Below are positions 23,691 to 35,050 of a stretch of DNA of 64,000 bases, one piece after another. The notes under the pieces were generated by a model. That model was not told where the DNA came from and made no database searches. It saw nothing but the letters and a program-made list of their open reading frames with translations. The stretch's first letter is position 1; the number at the start of each line of letters is the position of its first letter. The stretch spans positions 30,385,248-30,449,247 of the forward strand of contig NW_026947506.1 in the NCBI RefSeq assembly GCF_034190915.1. The letters run 5' to 3'. This DNA comes from Cavia porcellus (Eukaryota > Chordata > Mammalia > Rodentia > Caviidae). A program made the translations under genes and the position numbers.

Positions 23691-25696
23691 CCAAGGAAAT
23701 GAAGTGCAAACAGCGAACAACTTCTGTGAAGGAAATTTAGCTAATATCACAGTCTAAGCTCTGCCTGCTTTACTCCCTTTGCAGAACAAGTTGTCTTTGT
23801 ATCTTTCTATATCGTTGCAGCCAAATAAAGGATCATCTGGACAGGGAACTCAGGACCATTGTGAGATCAGCTTTCCAGTCACACACTTAACACACTGCAA
23901 AGCTGAGAAAAGGTCCAAGATTTTGACACTTGAGCTGAAATGTAGAACCCTGTGTGTAAGACTGTTTCACTCACTGACTCGTTTCACAACCAAACTTTCA
24001 GGATTGAAGTAGGCTCATGGCACAGCCTGAATTTGGAAGGTGAACTGAATACAGCCCTCAATGAACTATCAACCTTCATGGCCAGAGCAGGACTGATGGG
24101 CTGCTGCTCAGGACACAGTCAAACCTCCTGATTTCAGCAAACGCCTCTTGGTGACATCTTCTGAGAAGATTCCATAGTGCAGCCTACATAGCTGTATGGC
24201 AAATAAGCTGTTTACCAAACCCTCAGCATGGAATACAAGCCTAGTTATGGCCCAGAGATAATCTGGATGTGCCAGCCAGAGCTCAGCTCAGGACAACAGG
24301 AAAGCACTGAGGCTTGGGTGTCTTTCAGTTTTCCCCAGAAAAATCTGCCTGAGACTGAGGACATCAAGCACTTGAAAATGCTTCCATGTCAGTGGTTAGA
24401 GAAATGTTTGGCTTATGTCCCTTCCTTTATTGCCCACTCAAGCACAGATCCCAAAGTATCTCTGCAAAGTGGAGGTCAACACTATAATGCTGGGTTCCAC
24501 TCACCAAAACACAACCACCGTGGGATAGCAGGCACACAGTGACACCCTGGAACTCACTATGAGGGTGACCCCTAGATCTTCCCACCAGCACAACTCTCAT
24601 TCATTCTGATTTCACAGCTGTGCTTCTTAGCTCTTCCTGGGGGACACACTGGTTCAGAAGCTCATTAAAGCACTGACAAGACAAATGGCATCTGTGTATC
24701 CTATGGCCATTTGTACTACGTTCCACTGGCTACCAAATGCAGACAAAAATAGGGTAAAGCTATCTGCTCAAGGTGACTCACTGGGGGAAAGCTCCTGGCT
24801 TAATCCTAAAGCTGCAACTCCAGAGTGCTGCCCACTACATGGGGCACCTCAAATATTTGCCCTGAAGCACTTGGGAAACTAGGAAGGCAAATCCTTGCTA
24901 CTCAGAAAAGAAGGGCAGGCTCAGTACTCCAGCTGTTATTCAAAAGTTCATGTAAACCTTTAAAGCTTCACAAGCATTCTGGTACAAATTTCCTATGCTA
25001 AATATGATTATTATATATCTGAAATGTACTAATAAATGTAAGTATGAAAGGAAAAAATAAAAATAAAGGACTATTCTCCATAGTATCAAATTTTAAAATG
25101 TACCCAGGCTTCCTCTGCCCTCGGGCCTGCTGCAGCCAGTGGCCTCCTAGGCCCCTGGGAGCAGTTACACTGGTCCACATCAGGAGCCTCACCCATCTCC
25201 AGATCTTGCCACTGACAACTGTTAGGAAAGAGGACCAAATGCCTTTATTAAAGATGCTCTAATTCCATACAGCTGTTGCCACCTTTCCATGAGAGGAGAA
25301 AACAAAACCACTAACAGGTGCTCGTAAGTATGAGGAGAACTGATAGAACGGGTGTGTATTTGCAGACATCAGCTTGGCACAACATGTGTCCCTTCAGGCA
25401 CTGTAGGAACAACTGGGACATCTCAGAGGGTCCACCCCACCAAAGGTATGCAACCTACCCGGGGCTGTGCAGCACCACACAGCAGTTTGTGAGCAGGCTC
25501 CCCATGCCACGGTGAGACCCCTACAAAGGTTCAGATGGAAAATCAGGCAGTGAAGATCCAGGGAGTGGCCTTGACCTTGAAGAGACACATTCTTGCACAA
25601 GCACAGAAATTTCTGGTTTTAAAGATAACAGGACTTATTTCCTCAATTGTGGCTAAGAAGCAGATTTCTATGTTCCTAACTTAAACTCTTCTGAGC
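23691..25696. other. Array-flanking unique sequence of copy A, no gene recognised
   Basis: Non-repetitive sequence with a paralog at 54511-56600. Frames here (for example 24228-24542) are not kept in the paralog, which argues against coding. Its function is unknown. Confidence 0.55.
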
Positions 25697-26474
25697 TATC
25701 TCAATGTCTTTTTAAATTTTTATTTAAAAGGGGGTAAAATTAAACACAACAAAACGGAACAAAATAGGACATAAGAAAGCAATGTGAGAGATATAAATTT
25801 CAAAGCTAGATGACCTGAGATCTTCACTATCTATCATATTGTCTCTTGTTTTCTTCCAAATAGTTGTCCATGTCTTCCCATACAGAGAATTCATACAAAA
25901 CAACATAGTATAAAACTGATCTGAACAGAATGAGGAAGGCATTTTAGGTCTTCAAAACCAGACAATAGGGAAGTCACTAATGGCTGTCGTAGACTTCCGT
26001 TCAAAATAGCTGTCCATACTTTCATGTATATTGATGTTCAACAAAACATTACAGACAAGGGGGAAGGCATTGCTTGGTTTCCCAGCACTTCAGGTTCTGC
26101 CAGTGGCACAGGTCCCAGTAAATGCTGGTGGCTCCTGTCTTGGGCTGCCGGATCCTGCTGTGCTCATAACTGCTCATGGTACTGGTGGTGGTGGGTTGCC
26201 TGGTTTCCCAGCACTCCAGGTCCCAGAATGACCTGGGTTCTACTAAAGGATGGTGGCTCCACCCCAGGACTATGGAGTAGGCCATGCTCACAACTGCTCA
26301 TGGGGTGAGGGTGGGGGAGGGGCTGCTTCTTTCTAATCAATTGACCACCTCACTGCTCAGGTTCTGAAATGGCCAACAGACCATAGAAAGACTAAATTGC
26401 TTTAGGCTCCAGCTTGAAACCAACAGCGTCAGGAAACTGCCTGCCTTGATTCAGGGCCAGTATCTCAATGTCTT
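25697..26474 (-). mobile_element. 750-bp retroposon with 14-bp target-site duplication
   Basis: tatctcaatgtctt occurs at 25697-25710 and exactly again at 26461-26474. The paralog has an uninterrupted site near 56603-56616. The insert (25711-26460) reads on the minus strand as a GC-rich 5' part with two related segments of about 120-130 bp (around 26070-26190 and 26195-26310, each with ggtttcccagcact.caggt and ctcataactgctcatgg), then 330 bp of the A-rich tail family, then AATAAA and an A-rich end. It has no ORF1 or ORF2. Confidence 0.92.
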
Positions 26475-26629
26475 AATCAACTGCTTAAGGAAAAACAGCA
26501 AGTGATTAGAACCTCTCAGCAGAAAGCTCAGCTCCCACATTAAGAGTCTCCAGCTCAATGTGAGGATGGAAAAAGCAACATGAGGTCATGTGTAGGCACC
26601 TCCATTAATGGTGTCACCTGAGATGGTAT

Positions 26630-26700
26630 GAGCTGGGAGGCATGGTGCATATCTGTAATCCCAGCACTCAAGAGGCTGAGACAGGATGACTCTATGGTCC
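26630..26700 (+). mobile_element. Partial B1-like SINE
   Basis: gcatggtgcatatctgtaat followed by cccagcactcaagaggctga is the start of a B1/Alu-type monomer. The paralogous place at 56775-56850 holds a diverged version, so it predates the segmental duplication. Confidence 0.75.
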
Positions 26701-26865
26701 TATGGCTGGTATACCTGACAAATAAACATTCAAGTTATACAATGTGATGATTTTGTATGCATGTACCTTGTAAAGTGAGTTCCACATCAAGTGAATGAAC
26801 ACATACATCACCATTCAATGGTTACCACTAGAGTGTATGGGCACTTAAGAGATACAAGCACTTTG
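26701..26865 (+). mobile_element. Probable old LINE-1 3' end fragment
   Basis: tacaatgtgatgattttgta through caccattcaatggttaccac resembles the 3' UTR end of ancient mammalian L1 families. It is shared with 56890-57000. Recognition is by general resemblance only. Confidence 0.5.
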
Positions 26866-27549
26866 GTCCACAGGGCTCTAAAGCCCACCTGGACGCCAGA
26901 GGCCTCCAGCTTTCTCCATATCAGGCTTCTGCTCAGCCCCCTAAAATACCCACGTGTACAGCTATACCTACATGCCTCACACATGCACACACCATCTCAC
27001 TCCTCACCACACAGCTCCTGATCATCCTCCACAAAGCTCTTTTTCCTTCACTGAATCCCAGCTACACTGAGTTTCTTATAGATGGTGCCCAGGAATCTGT
27101 TTTAGCCAAAAAACGTCCATAGCCTGGATGCTATGGATACCAAGGTTCTGACTCCCTTTACCTGCATCACCTCTCTGTACTCAATCCCTGTCTTAGTTTT
27201 TCTCTATGGCATGAATCATCTGCTGTGTGATCTTGTTATCCATCTTCCTCTTTAAAACGCAAGCTCACTGCATCCAAGTTGGGTCTCCTATTTTGTTCAC
27301 TGCTAATAGAACAATGCGCTCACACAAGAGGAACCCAAGGAATGTTTATGAATGAATAAAAGAATGAATGAAGGAAAATACAGAGCATTCTTACCATAGA
27401 AGTAAGCACTGAAAACACACAGCAGGTAATCAGGGTTCCTAGTCCAATGTGCAATTACAGAGTAAGACAGAGTCAAGAGCTTGACTGAGGACAGTGGCTG
27501 TGGGTAGCTAGAGCTTAGGTTTCCAGAGGTCCTCTGCATGACCTGCCAT

Positions 27550-28105
27550 GCGTGTTTCACCAGGATTCTAACCCTCCTCAGTGCCGTCCCCAGGAAACCC
27601 CTCATACCACATGGTGAAGTTTTGGCTCTTGGGTTCCGATCACTGGGTCAACAACACCAGTAGCCTACGTGAAATTATCTCAGGCCTCACACCTTTTGCA
27701 AGTGCTGGCATGGGCTGCCTCCCATTACCAATGCCTTCCTCCATCTTGCTGCTGACCAGTGGCAATGCTAGGCTGAACCATGGCCGTAATTGGTCTTTGT
27801 GCTAGATTGTGGGGTCATCTCTTGGTGCCATAAGTTTCTGGGGACGCCTCTGTTTGCCAGGGCAACATGGTCACAGGCTGATTATGTGAGTGTGGCTGCT
27901 GGCATCCAGCTGGTATCTAATTACTGAAAAAAAGGATGCAAAAAGGGCAGATGTTAAAAAAAATAACACAGAAATTAGAGACTGTTACAATAGTCCTTGT
28001 CACCTTTTAAAGCATCAACAGCATTACAGAGTTCACAGACACACAGAGGCAGTGAAGATCTGTCTGCCAGGGCTCCAGTTCAGGACCTGAGTTTGTCTCC
28101 TCCAG
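27550..28105 (+). promoter_or_regulatory. Unit A1: promoter-like block and possible first exon (diverged)
   Basis: This is homologous in position and flanks to the A2 and B2 blocks. It holds a CCAAT (cattaccaatgcc near 27727), an ATTGG (gtaattggtc near 27786) and an X-box-like gtttgccagggcaac (27852-27866, one-base-longer spacer). A donor-like cag|gtaagg follows at 28103-28108, 254 bp after the X-box start. That donor is about 22 bp downstream of the position homologous to the A2 donor, where A1 reads caggac, so the exon end is not strictly conserved. Confidence 0.4.
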
Positions 28106-28211
28106 GTAAGGAAGGGCTATGGGGCAGCCCAAGGTCACTGACTGTGACAGCAGTGCATGAGCAAAGGACAACCCTTTGTTTCATCTTCAGCACTTACATA
28201 TCACAATGTAG

Positions 28212-28445
28212 TTGGGTTGGTGGCACTAGCCTGTAATGCTAGCTACTCTGGAGGGTGAAGCAGTAGGATGGCAAGTTCAAGCCTTGCCTGGGCAGTTTAC
28301 TGAGATCTTGTCTCATAGTAACAATGATAAGACAAATAAATTAATTAAAAGGTACAAGATCTAGGAATGATAGGCCCAAGGGCTAGGAATGTAGCTCATG
28401 CTGGCATGTATGAGGCCTTGACTTCAACCCTCAGCACTGGAAAAG
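28212..28445 (+). mobile_element. Dimeric B1+ID SINE (B1-dID type), copy A1
   Basis: A left 7SL-like monomer (ggtggcactagcctgtaatg, ctactctggagggtgaagca, gatcttgtctcat) is followed by an A-rich linker and a right ID-type monomer (gggctaggaatgtagctcat, atgaggccttgacttcaacc). Equivalent dimers stand at the same place in units A2, B1 and B2. Confidence 0.8.
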
Positions 28446-28964
28446 GAAAGAATTCTTGGCTCCTTCCTCAGATAAAAAAGAAAGAAAAGAGAGAAAATCA
28501 AGGTGTGGTGTATGGCCTAACAGTGGTGCTTTAGTGGTAAAATATCATGAAGCTATAATCACAAGAAAAGCAAGCCTAGGACATCACCCTCACATTTAGG
28601 GCCATTTTCATTCAGGGATTTGTGGGTTCTGAAAGAAGCAGCTGAGAATTTGAAATCCTGCACAGAGATTGTGACTAGTTTGGGGGTCAATGGACAGGAG
28701 AATGGGGCCCCATCCTTTGATTCATAGGAAAGACGGATTAAGGGGATGTAATTTAAACTGGAAGTAGACCACCCTGGAGGAACTTCATGCAGTTCAGTCC
28801 AGGATCTGAAATTACATTTATATAAGTCAGAATTTATTGTGGTACCAAAGCCAGGTGAGTGAAGAAAAGGAAGATTCTAGGAGATATTACAGGCCTCAAA
28901 TTATTATTGATTATGGATTACGCCCAGGAGGGATAGAAATTAGCTGTGTATGTAAGAAGGCAAC

Positions 28965-29115
28965 AATTTTTTGTGAGATAAAGATCTCACTGTATGGTCC
29001 ATACTGGCTGTGATATCAGTATGTAGGGCAGTCTGGCTTCCAACTTAAAATCTGCCTGCCTCAGCCTCTCAAGTGCTAAGAATACAGGTTCGTGCAGCAC
29101 ACTTGGTGAAGACAA
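28965..29115 (-). mobile_element. B1-type SINE, antisense
   Basis: The antisense B1 signature runs from gagataaagatctcactgta through tgcctgcctcagcctctcaa to gtgcagcacacttggtg. Counterparts lie at 59215-59350 (B1) and 63085-63240 (B2), and at 32680 in A2. Confidence 0.75.
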
Positions 29116-30860
29116 TACTACAAAAATTCAGAAAAAAACATTTTTCATTGCACAGTGCATGGATGACATATCCACCCCTTCTGAAACATTGCTTTAGTGG
29201 GTCATGAGGGGTAGCTTCAGTCACTTGCCAATATAAGGTCCAATTCTCAGGGTCTCAGTGTCTGTAGGTCCAGTGGCACATGGCTCTCCTTACATAGCCT
29301 GTGATTTTGCACAGTAGGAAGGCTAGCTTCACTCCACAACCTGAGGGCTCTTGTATCTCTCTTGCACACTGGTTTTTCTGAAAGCAGGGCAGCCAGCATT
29401 ACAGATATGACCTGCTGCAGAACTTTCTCTTGTGTGCATCTGACTCAGAACTCAAAATCAGCTAGATGTGGTGGTGCATAACCATAAATCCAAGATGAAG
29501 CAGGAGATGGCAAGTTCAAACCAGTGTGGGAAACTTCACAAGAACTGTCTGCTGGAAGTGCATGTCAGTGCCCACATGGGTTCAGTCTCCAATATTGAAC
29601 CCATTCAACCAATCAGATGTTTTAGCATCCCAATAAATTGTAATGTATTGGTGTATAGGAGGTCATGTATAATGGTCATGTGTAAGATGACATAGGTGAC
29701 CAGCAAATTCAAAGGCACTAACCAAGGGAAGCAAAGCTCCTCTATATGGTAAAAGACTGTGCACCATGATGCATTTCTGCATCACAAAGAAAAGCAAAGC
29801 TTAGCAACCCAGAGCACTGTTACCCATCCCTTGGGACAGTGGATGACGCTCAGCTCTATGCCTCGGCCTGTCTGTCTGTCACATGTCTAGGCTAGAGCTG
29901 TGGATATATCTGGAGCCTCGTCTGTGACCATCCAAATAGGATGACACAATGACACAACCCCTTGGTCATTCAGGTACAAGAAGGATTCATTCCACTATGG
30001 GCACTGACTGAAGGCTCCAGTCCCCACTTCCAGGTTACCAAGGGCCTCTCCATAGGGCAGTTTGGGACATGACAGGTGGTGTTCCAGTGACTGAGGATGA
30101 AGAGGTACACACAAGACACAAGTACATCCTCTTTTAACCTTCTCTCTCAAGTGACTTCCCATTATTTCTTCTGTGTCCTGTTCACAATCTCAGCTCATTC
30201 AGGAAGGGAGGTCACTTAGATGTGGGTATCACCAGAGGCTACAGGAGAGGCTGCCCACCTCCAAGGTGCAAGGTGTGACAACATGGCCCCAGGACACAAG
30301 GTAGAGGTTCTCTCATGCCCATATCACTGAACACAGAATGTTTCACTCTTGGGCTGAACACTTAAGCTCAGGGGTTCAGAGCCTCCTCCTGACACACCCA
30401 TGTCCTGCCAGGACACCCCAGAGCCTTGCCACCTGCTTTGTACCACGTACAATTGGCATGACAACACTGAATGTCAAGACAGCTGGTGTCCACTTAGACA
30501 CTGCCCATGTACATACTGTCCATCACGTCACTGTAGGCCCTCATGCACTTCACTTCTCCACACTCCTTCCCACCCCCTCCTGATTTTTCTCCATGGTACT
30601 CACCACCTTATGTGGGATCTTACTGATTTGTTTGTCTTCTTTAGCAGACTTCTTCAAACTCACTAGATCAGAACTGGCCTCTTATTTATTCGCTGCTATT
30701 AAAACAATTTCCAAATACAAAAAAATCCAAAGAAAATTTCTAGAAAGAACAATCAAATAGACAGAATGGAATGATGAAAGGGAAATGCAAGTTGTGCTGA
30801 CAGGACAAACGGGAGCACCAAAAACCCTCCGCAGCTAGAGTGCTCTTGGGTTCCATTCCC
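29116..30860. other. Unit A1 remainder, non-coding
   Basis: The sequence is shared with 59350-61490 and, for part of its length, with 32786-34100 and 63240-64000. No gene is recognised and frames are not conserved between copies. Confidence 0.5.
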
Positions 30861-30864
30861 CTTC

Positions 30865-31187
30865 TTTTTTTGAATTTTTAAAATTTTTTTATTTTTTTAT
30901 TTAAAGGGGAAAAAAACCCCCCAAACAATATAAGGATACAAGGAATATAGAATTTAAAAAAAAAACAGTAAGAAACCACTAGTTCATAGATTACATATTG
31001 TCATCTTAGAAATAATTAAGTTACAGGATTAAAGCATACAAAGTGCACATTCAAACAGTGAGACTGCAAACAGTTGTGTTCAGTGATCCAACAAAAACGC
31101 AGCAATATGGTCATCTATCTTAACACACCCAAACACACTTGCAGTTGTATGCTTTAGAGTACTTTCTCCTTCCTGTCTTTTTTACAG
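30865..31187 (-). mobile_element. Truncated A-rich tail-family retroposon
   Basis: On the minus strand it ends in tttaaataaaaaaat and is colinear with 4262-4545 and 9299-9540 (atcactagttc, catcttagaaatag, gactgcaaacagttgtgttc, agtactttctccttcctgtc). It sits immediately beside the A2 promoter-like block. The paralogous junction near 61490-61580 lacks it. Confidence 0.85.
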
Positions 31188-31189
31188 CA

Positions 31190-31783
31190 AAAGCGCCACA
31201 GAGCGTTCGCGCACCCACGAGGAGCCGGCACAGCCCATTGCACGCGCAGCGCTGCCCACATTTGCGGGTTCCACAACCGCCTCCACTCTACACCCGCGTG
31301 CCCAGTACTGGTCAAGGTCCAGGCACCTACAGGCACGCAAAGGCACTGGACTAGCAGTAGAAACAGGCCAGGAGCTTCAGGTTCCCATCATTCCCGCCTT
31401 CAGACAACCGGCGCATCCCATTGGGCCAGAACTGTTCCTTGTATCCTCCAACTGACCAATGGAATGCAGCCACCCCACAGAGACTGAGCCAAACTGTCAG
31501 GAGCCAGTGGGAAAGCCGCCGGTTTCCCGGGCAACGCGTCCTGTGGCAGATGCTGGCCAGAACTCAAGGGAGAAGCTCCACTCTGGCCAAGGAGAGGCTG
31601 GGCTGTAGCTGTTGGCGTCCTGCTGTTACTGACTTTTTCAACAAGGGTACAAAGACTGATGATTCAAAAAAAAAAAACAGTAGGGATTGTTATGGAAGCG
31701 CTGGTCACCACTTAAACAGCCACAGTCTTAAGACCTTGACCAGCACGGATAGTCAAGCTGTGTCTGCCAGGGCTGCAGCTCAG
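31190..31783 (+). promoter_or_regulatory. Unit A2: GC-rich promoter-like block and possible first exon
   Basis: This is one of the few CpG-containing stretches of the window (gcgttcgcgcacccacgagg, attgcacgcgcagcgc). It carries cccattggg (31417-31425), gaccaatgg (31454-31462) and the X-box gtttcccgggcaac (31522-31535), the arrangement expected for NF-Y plus RFX promoters. No clear TATA box is seen. A donor-like cag|gtgaga lies at 31781-31786. All three motifs are conserved in B2. A + strand transcript start near or after the X-box is an inference. A 163-codon frame crosses the segment but is not kept in B2. Confidence 0.6.
31522..31535. promoter_or_regulatory. RFX X-box motif (A2)
   Basis: gtttcccgggcaac has the two half-sites GTTTCC and GGCAAC with a 2-bp spacer, a full match to the X-box pattern bound by RFX proteins. 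The half-sites are unchanged in B2 (62005-62018) while the spacer differs. Confidence 0.65.
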
Positions 31784-31904
31784 GTGAGAGGTGGCTTGGA
31801 GATCTGGGAGGGGAATGGAGTGGCCTGCTACCATCAGGCTAAGGTCAGCTCAGGTGCCAAAACCAATGCTCTGGTTAGTCCTTCAGTTGTTAGTAATAAT
31901 AATG

Positions 31905-32118
31905 TTATCTGACACAGTGATACAGGCCTGTTAATGGTAGCTACTACAGAGTCTGTGGCAAAAAGATTGTGATTTGGTGCCCAGTCAGGACAAGTTAGTG
32001 AGATCTTGTTTCAAAATAATAAAAATAAATAGAAAATTAAAGAGTTACGGTTGTAGCTCTGCAGTGGAGCACTTACTTTCTTGGCATGTTCTGAGCTCCA
32101 TCCCCAGCATCCAAAAAA
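31905..32118 (+). mobile_element. Dimeric B1+ID SINE, copy A2 (strongly diverged)
   Basis: The left monomer (cagtgatacaggcctgttaa, gtgagatcttgtttcaaaat), the linker and the right ID part (gttgtagctctgcagtggag, tccatccccagcatcc) match the dimer at 62379-62600 and those in A1 and B1. Confidence 0.7.
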
Positions 32119-32679
32119 TTAATTCTGGGCTGGTTCGCCTATGGGACACAAAGTTAAAAAAAAAGAGATGAGGACTAAAATCTGGTTTATAGCATGAGAG
32201 TGAGTGATACTGTAGTAGTAAAATATGCCAATGTCAACAACCAGCAGAAAAAGGAAACTGAGGAATGTTAGTGCAACATTTAGGGCCATTTTCACTCAGG
32301 ATCAGGGCTCTGGAAGAGGCACTGAGAAGGTGAAATCCCAGACAGGGACTCTGACAGGTCTGTGGTTCCAGAAACTGGAGAAAGGGCTCTCATCTTTGGG
32401 TTGGAATTGGGAAAATCTCCAGAGAAGTGGGGAACTGAAAGCAGTAATAGGCTAACCCCTGGGGGATTTATTCCACTTCAGCTGAAGTTTTGAAACTGTT
32501 TTTTGGTCTCACGTTTTATTACTGATCCCACTAGATAGTTGAGAGACAAAAGGGAAATTCAAGAATGTGATATTGCGTGCCTCAAATTATAACTGCTTAT
32601 GGATTATGTCCAGCACACCATAGAAATTCACTGTGTACACAAAAAGAAAATACCTTTTACTTTTTTGTTTTCATTTGTT

Positions 32680-32785
32680 TGAATCTAAAGTTTTGCTGTG
32701 TAGTCCAGTCTGGCCTTGATCTCAAGGCCCTTGAGCCCTTGAGGACTGAGATTACAAGTATGTGCCACCACACCTGGTGATTGGA
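32680..32785 (-). mobile_element. B1-type SINE, antisense
   Basis: The segment reads ttttgctgtgtagtccagtc, tggccttgatctcaaggccc, then gattacaagtatgtgccacc, a 7SL-derived monomer in reverse orientation. Confidence 0.85.
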
Positions 32786-34240
32786 ACACTGTCAAAAATC
32801 ATTTTCTTGTATACTACGTTCATAACCTACCCACTCATACCAGAAACTGTGGCTTCCTGGGTCACAAGGGTCAGTATTAGTCACTTGTCAATGTGAGGTC
32901 CGATGGTCAGCATCTCAGTCTCGGCAGGGCTAGTGGTATAATGGGTTATTTATAAGGGGTAGAAACCTGATACTGCTTGGTTGCTGCTTGGACTCTGGGG
33001 GAGCCAGACAATAAATTGTCCATTTTCCTGAGGTCAACTGTTCTTGTCTTAGAATTAAAACATATATCAGATGTCACCTTTTCTTGAGAAATCTTGACTT
33101 TGTATTAGGACACCTTATAATACCATTTGGGTAGAAAATTGAGTCTTGATGGAATTTACTACTGCTAAGTGCTGAAAATTATTTTAATCTTATGTTGCTG
33201 TCTGAAAGTTCTTTAAGGGGATGAGATAAATTTGGGTTATTCAAGTTTGATAAAACTTGCAATACAGAAAATCCTTCATTGATTTTCATGTCTATGTGTA
33301 GAGTTTTAAGGTAATAGGAGAGACAAAAATACCGAGTTTACTAGTCTCGGAAAGTATCTTTCCTTTTCTATCATGCTTCATGTGGTTGCATCCAAAGGAC
33401 AAGGAAGGGTGCTGTGATAACAGGACACCCACACGTGAAAGAAGTAATTGGAATCCTTGCTCTTACCATATACAAAAATTCACACAAAGTACAACAAATA
33501 TCCACAGGTAGTACCGAAAACTGCGAAACTCTTGGAAAAAAATATAAGGGTAAATCTTCACAACATTGATTTTTGCAGTGGTTGTTTTTAGGTGATGTGT
33601 AGTAAAAGAAGAAATACATAAAAAGGATTCACCAAAATTTAAAACTGTTGTACTTGGAAAGATAGTGGAAGAGTGCTTTCCTGGCAGGGGATCAATTACC
33701 AGCACTATCAACATAATTCTTTTTAACATTTGCACATCAGAATTCACCTTCAAAGACAGGAAAAGTCAGCACTCTGACAGGAGAAAATACTTGATAATAA
33801 TTTATGTGAGAAGGTTCTTTATGAGTAACATGCCCTAACTGATTGTGCCACTGGAGATCCATAAGAAGGTTCTGATATCCAGGATATAAGAAGCAATCAG
33901 TTCCACAATTTCCTTGGGCAGTTCCTAGGCCCATATGCCACCTATAAATTAATTGAGTGAAAGAAGACTTCATAATGTTGAGAACACCAAGAGCTTGGAG
34001 CATCTTTCCACATGAGGGGATATGTTGTAAAATGTGCAGTAGATCTATCATAAGGTTCATTTTGCTTTTGATTTTTGAGAAGGAAAAAGTATTTGTAATT
34101 ATTACATTTATCTCACGTTTCTACAACTGCACTTTGTCAGTCCTCTGAATAAACTGAGTTTTGCCAAAGAGCAGCTAGACACCTGAAACAATAGGAAAAA
34201 AACAACCAATAACAGGCTTCAGAAAGCAATTAAGATATTT
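32786..34240. other. Unit A2 remainder, non-coding
   Basis: Shared with B2 (63240-64000), for example aataatttatgtgagaaggt at 33797 against 63698. It diverges from A1 beyond the first part. No gene is recognised. Confidence 0.5.
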
Positions 34241-34244
34241 AAAG

Positions 34245-34570
34245 TATATGTTTCTTTTTTATTTTATTTGGAAGGTAGTAAAATACAGTAAGACTGAACA
34301 AAGCCGGTCAAAACAGTGCACTAAAATTGGCACAGAACTTCAGAGCAGGTTACTGGGACAACAGTAATAGGTTCCGTAGTATGTCTTGTTAACTTCACAG
34401 TAGTTGTCCATTCAATCAAGTATAGTAAGATCAAACCAGAAACACAATATTATAAGAGTGATCAAAACATAATATTGAATAGAGCAAGACAATGGATCAA
34501 AACAAAGCAACAGTGAAAACAATAGTTGCCTTCAAAGGGAAGATATATGGAAATCCCTCATATTTGTTAT
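34245..34570 (-). mobile_element. Truncated A-rich tail-family retroposon
   Basis: The left edge ttttttattttatttgg is an antisense poly-A with AATAAA. Inside are gtagttgtccattcaatcaa and repeated caaaac-rich segments like those at 9640-10500. Confidence 0.7.
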
Positions 34571-34854
34571 ATTGCATCCAGTTATCCTCCCAAGAGATGC
34601 TCAGACCTCTGGCCTCAGGTCAGCATAATCAACTCAACAATACAAGCATTTAGTTGCTCTATATCGCTTAGTTGCTACCAACACTGGCTCTCCTAGACAC
34701 CTTCTAGTTGCTAAATGGCAGGGGGCATACATTTCTATTAATTATCCCAAATCTTTCTTTTGGCCATATAACAAGTAGTTTTATACAAATGACATCATCC
34801 TACTTATTGTTATCATGGTGAGACAATGCTTCTATAAGCAAATGGAATGTTTGG

Positions 34855-35050
34855 TTTGGTTGGTTTTTTGTGGTACTGAGGAATAACCCAAGGGTCTTCT
34901 CATTGACTAATACTGTGTCCTGGTTTTATAATTTTATTTGGAGACCAGATGTTGCTAAGTCACTAAATTGTGCAGGGTAGGATCATGTTTTGATCCTACC
35001 ATGCCTCAGCCTCCCAGAAGATTGGGATTGTAGACATTTCCCACCACAGA
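34855..35050 (-). mobile_element. Dimeric B1+ID SINE, antisense
   Basis: Reading left to right, ttgtggtactgaggaataac is the reversed ID monomer, attttatttggagaccagat starts the reversed 7SL-like monomer, and catgcctcagcctcccagaa with gattgggattgtagaca ends it. This is the B1-dID order in reverse. Confidence 0.75.

Larger units (their letters stand above)
23691..34100. repeat. Segmental duplication copy A (paralog of 54511-64000)
   Basis: aaaggaaatgaagtgcaaac-type sequence near 23690 matches 54530, and matching blocks follow in the same order to the window end: tctttgtatctttctatatc / 54620, atggaa.acaagcct / 55046, aggcttcct / 56033, ggccattttcattcagg / 58850, ctgactgaaggc / 60227. The offset is about 30.8 kb. 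Identity looks to be around four in five by eye, so the duplication is old. Later insertions distinguish the copies. Confidence 0.9.

Noticed and set aside
31421..31912. 163-codon + strand frame over the A2 promoter-like block
   Set aside because: The frame is not preserved in B2 and includes an A-run-encoded lysine stretch. It overlaps the X-box, where a start of transcription rather than translation would be expected.
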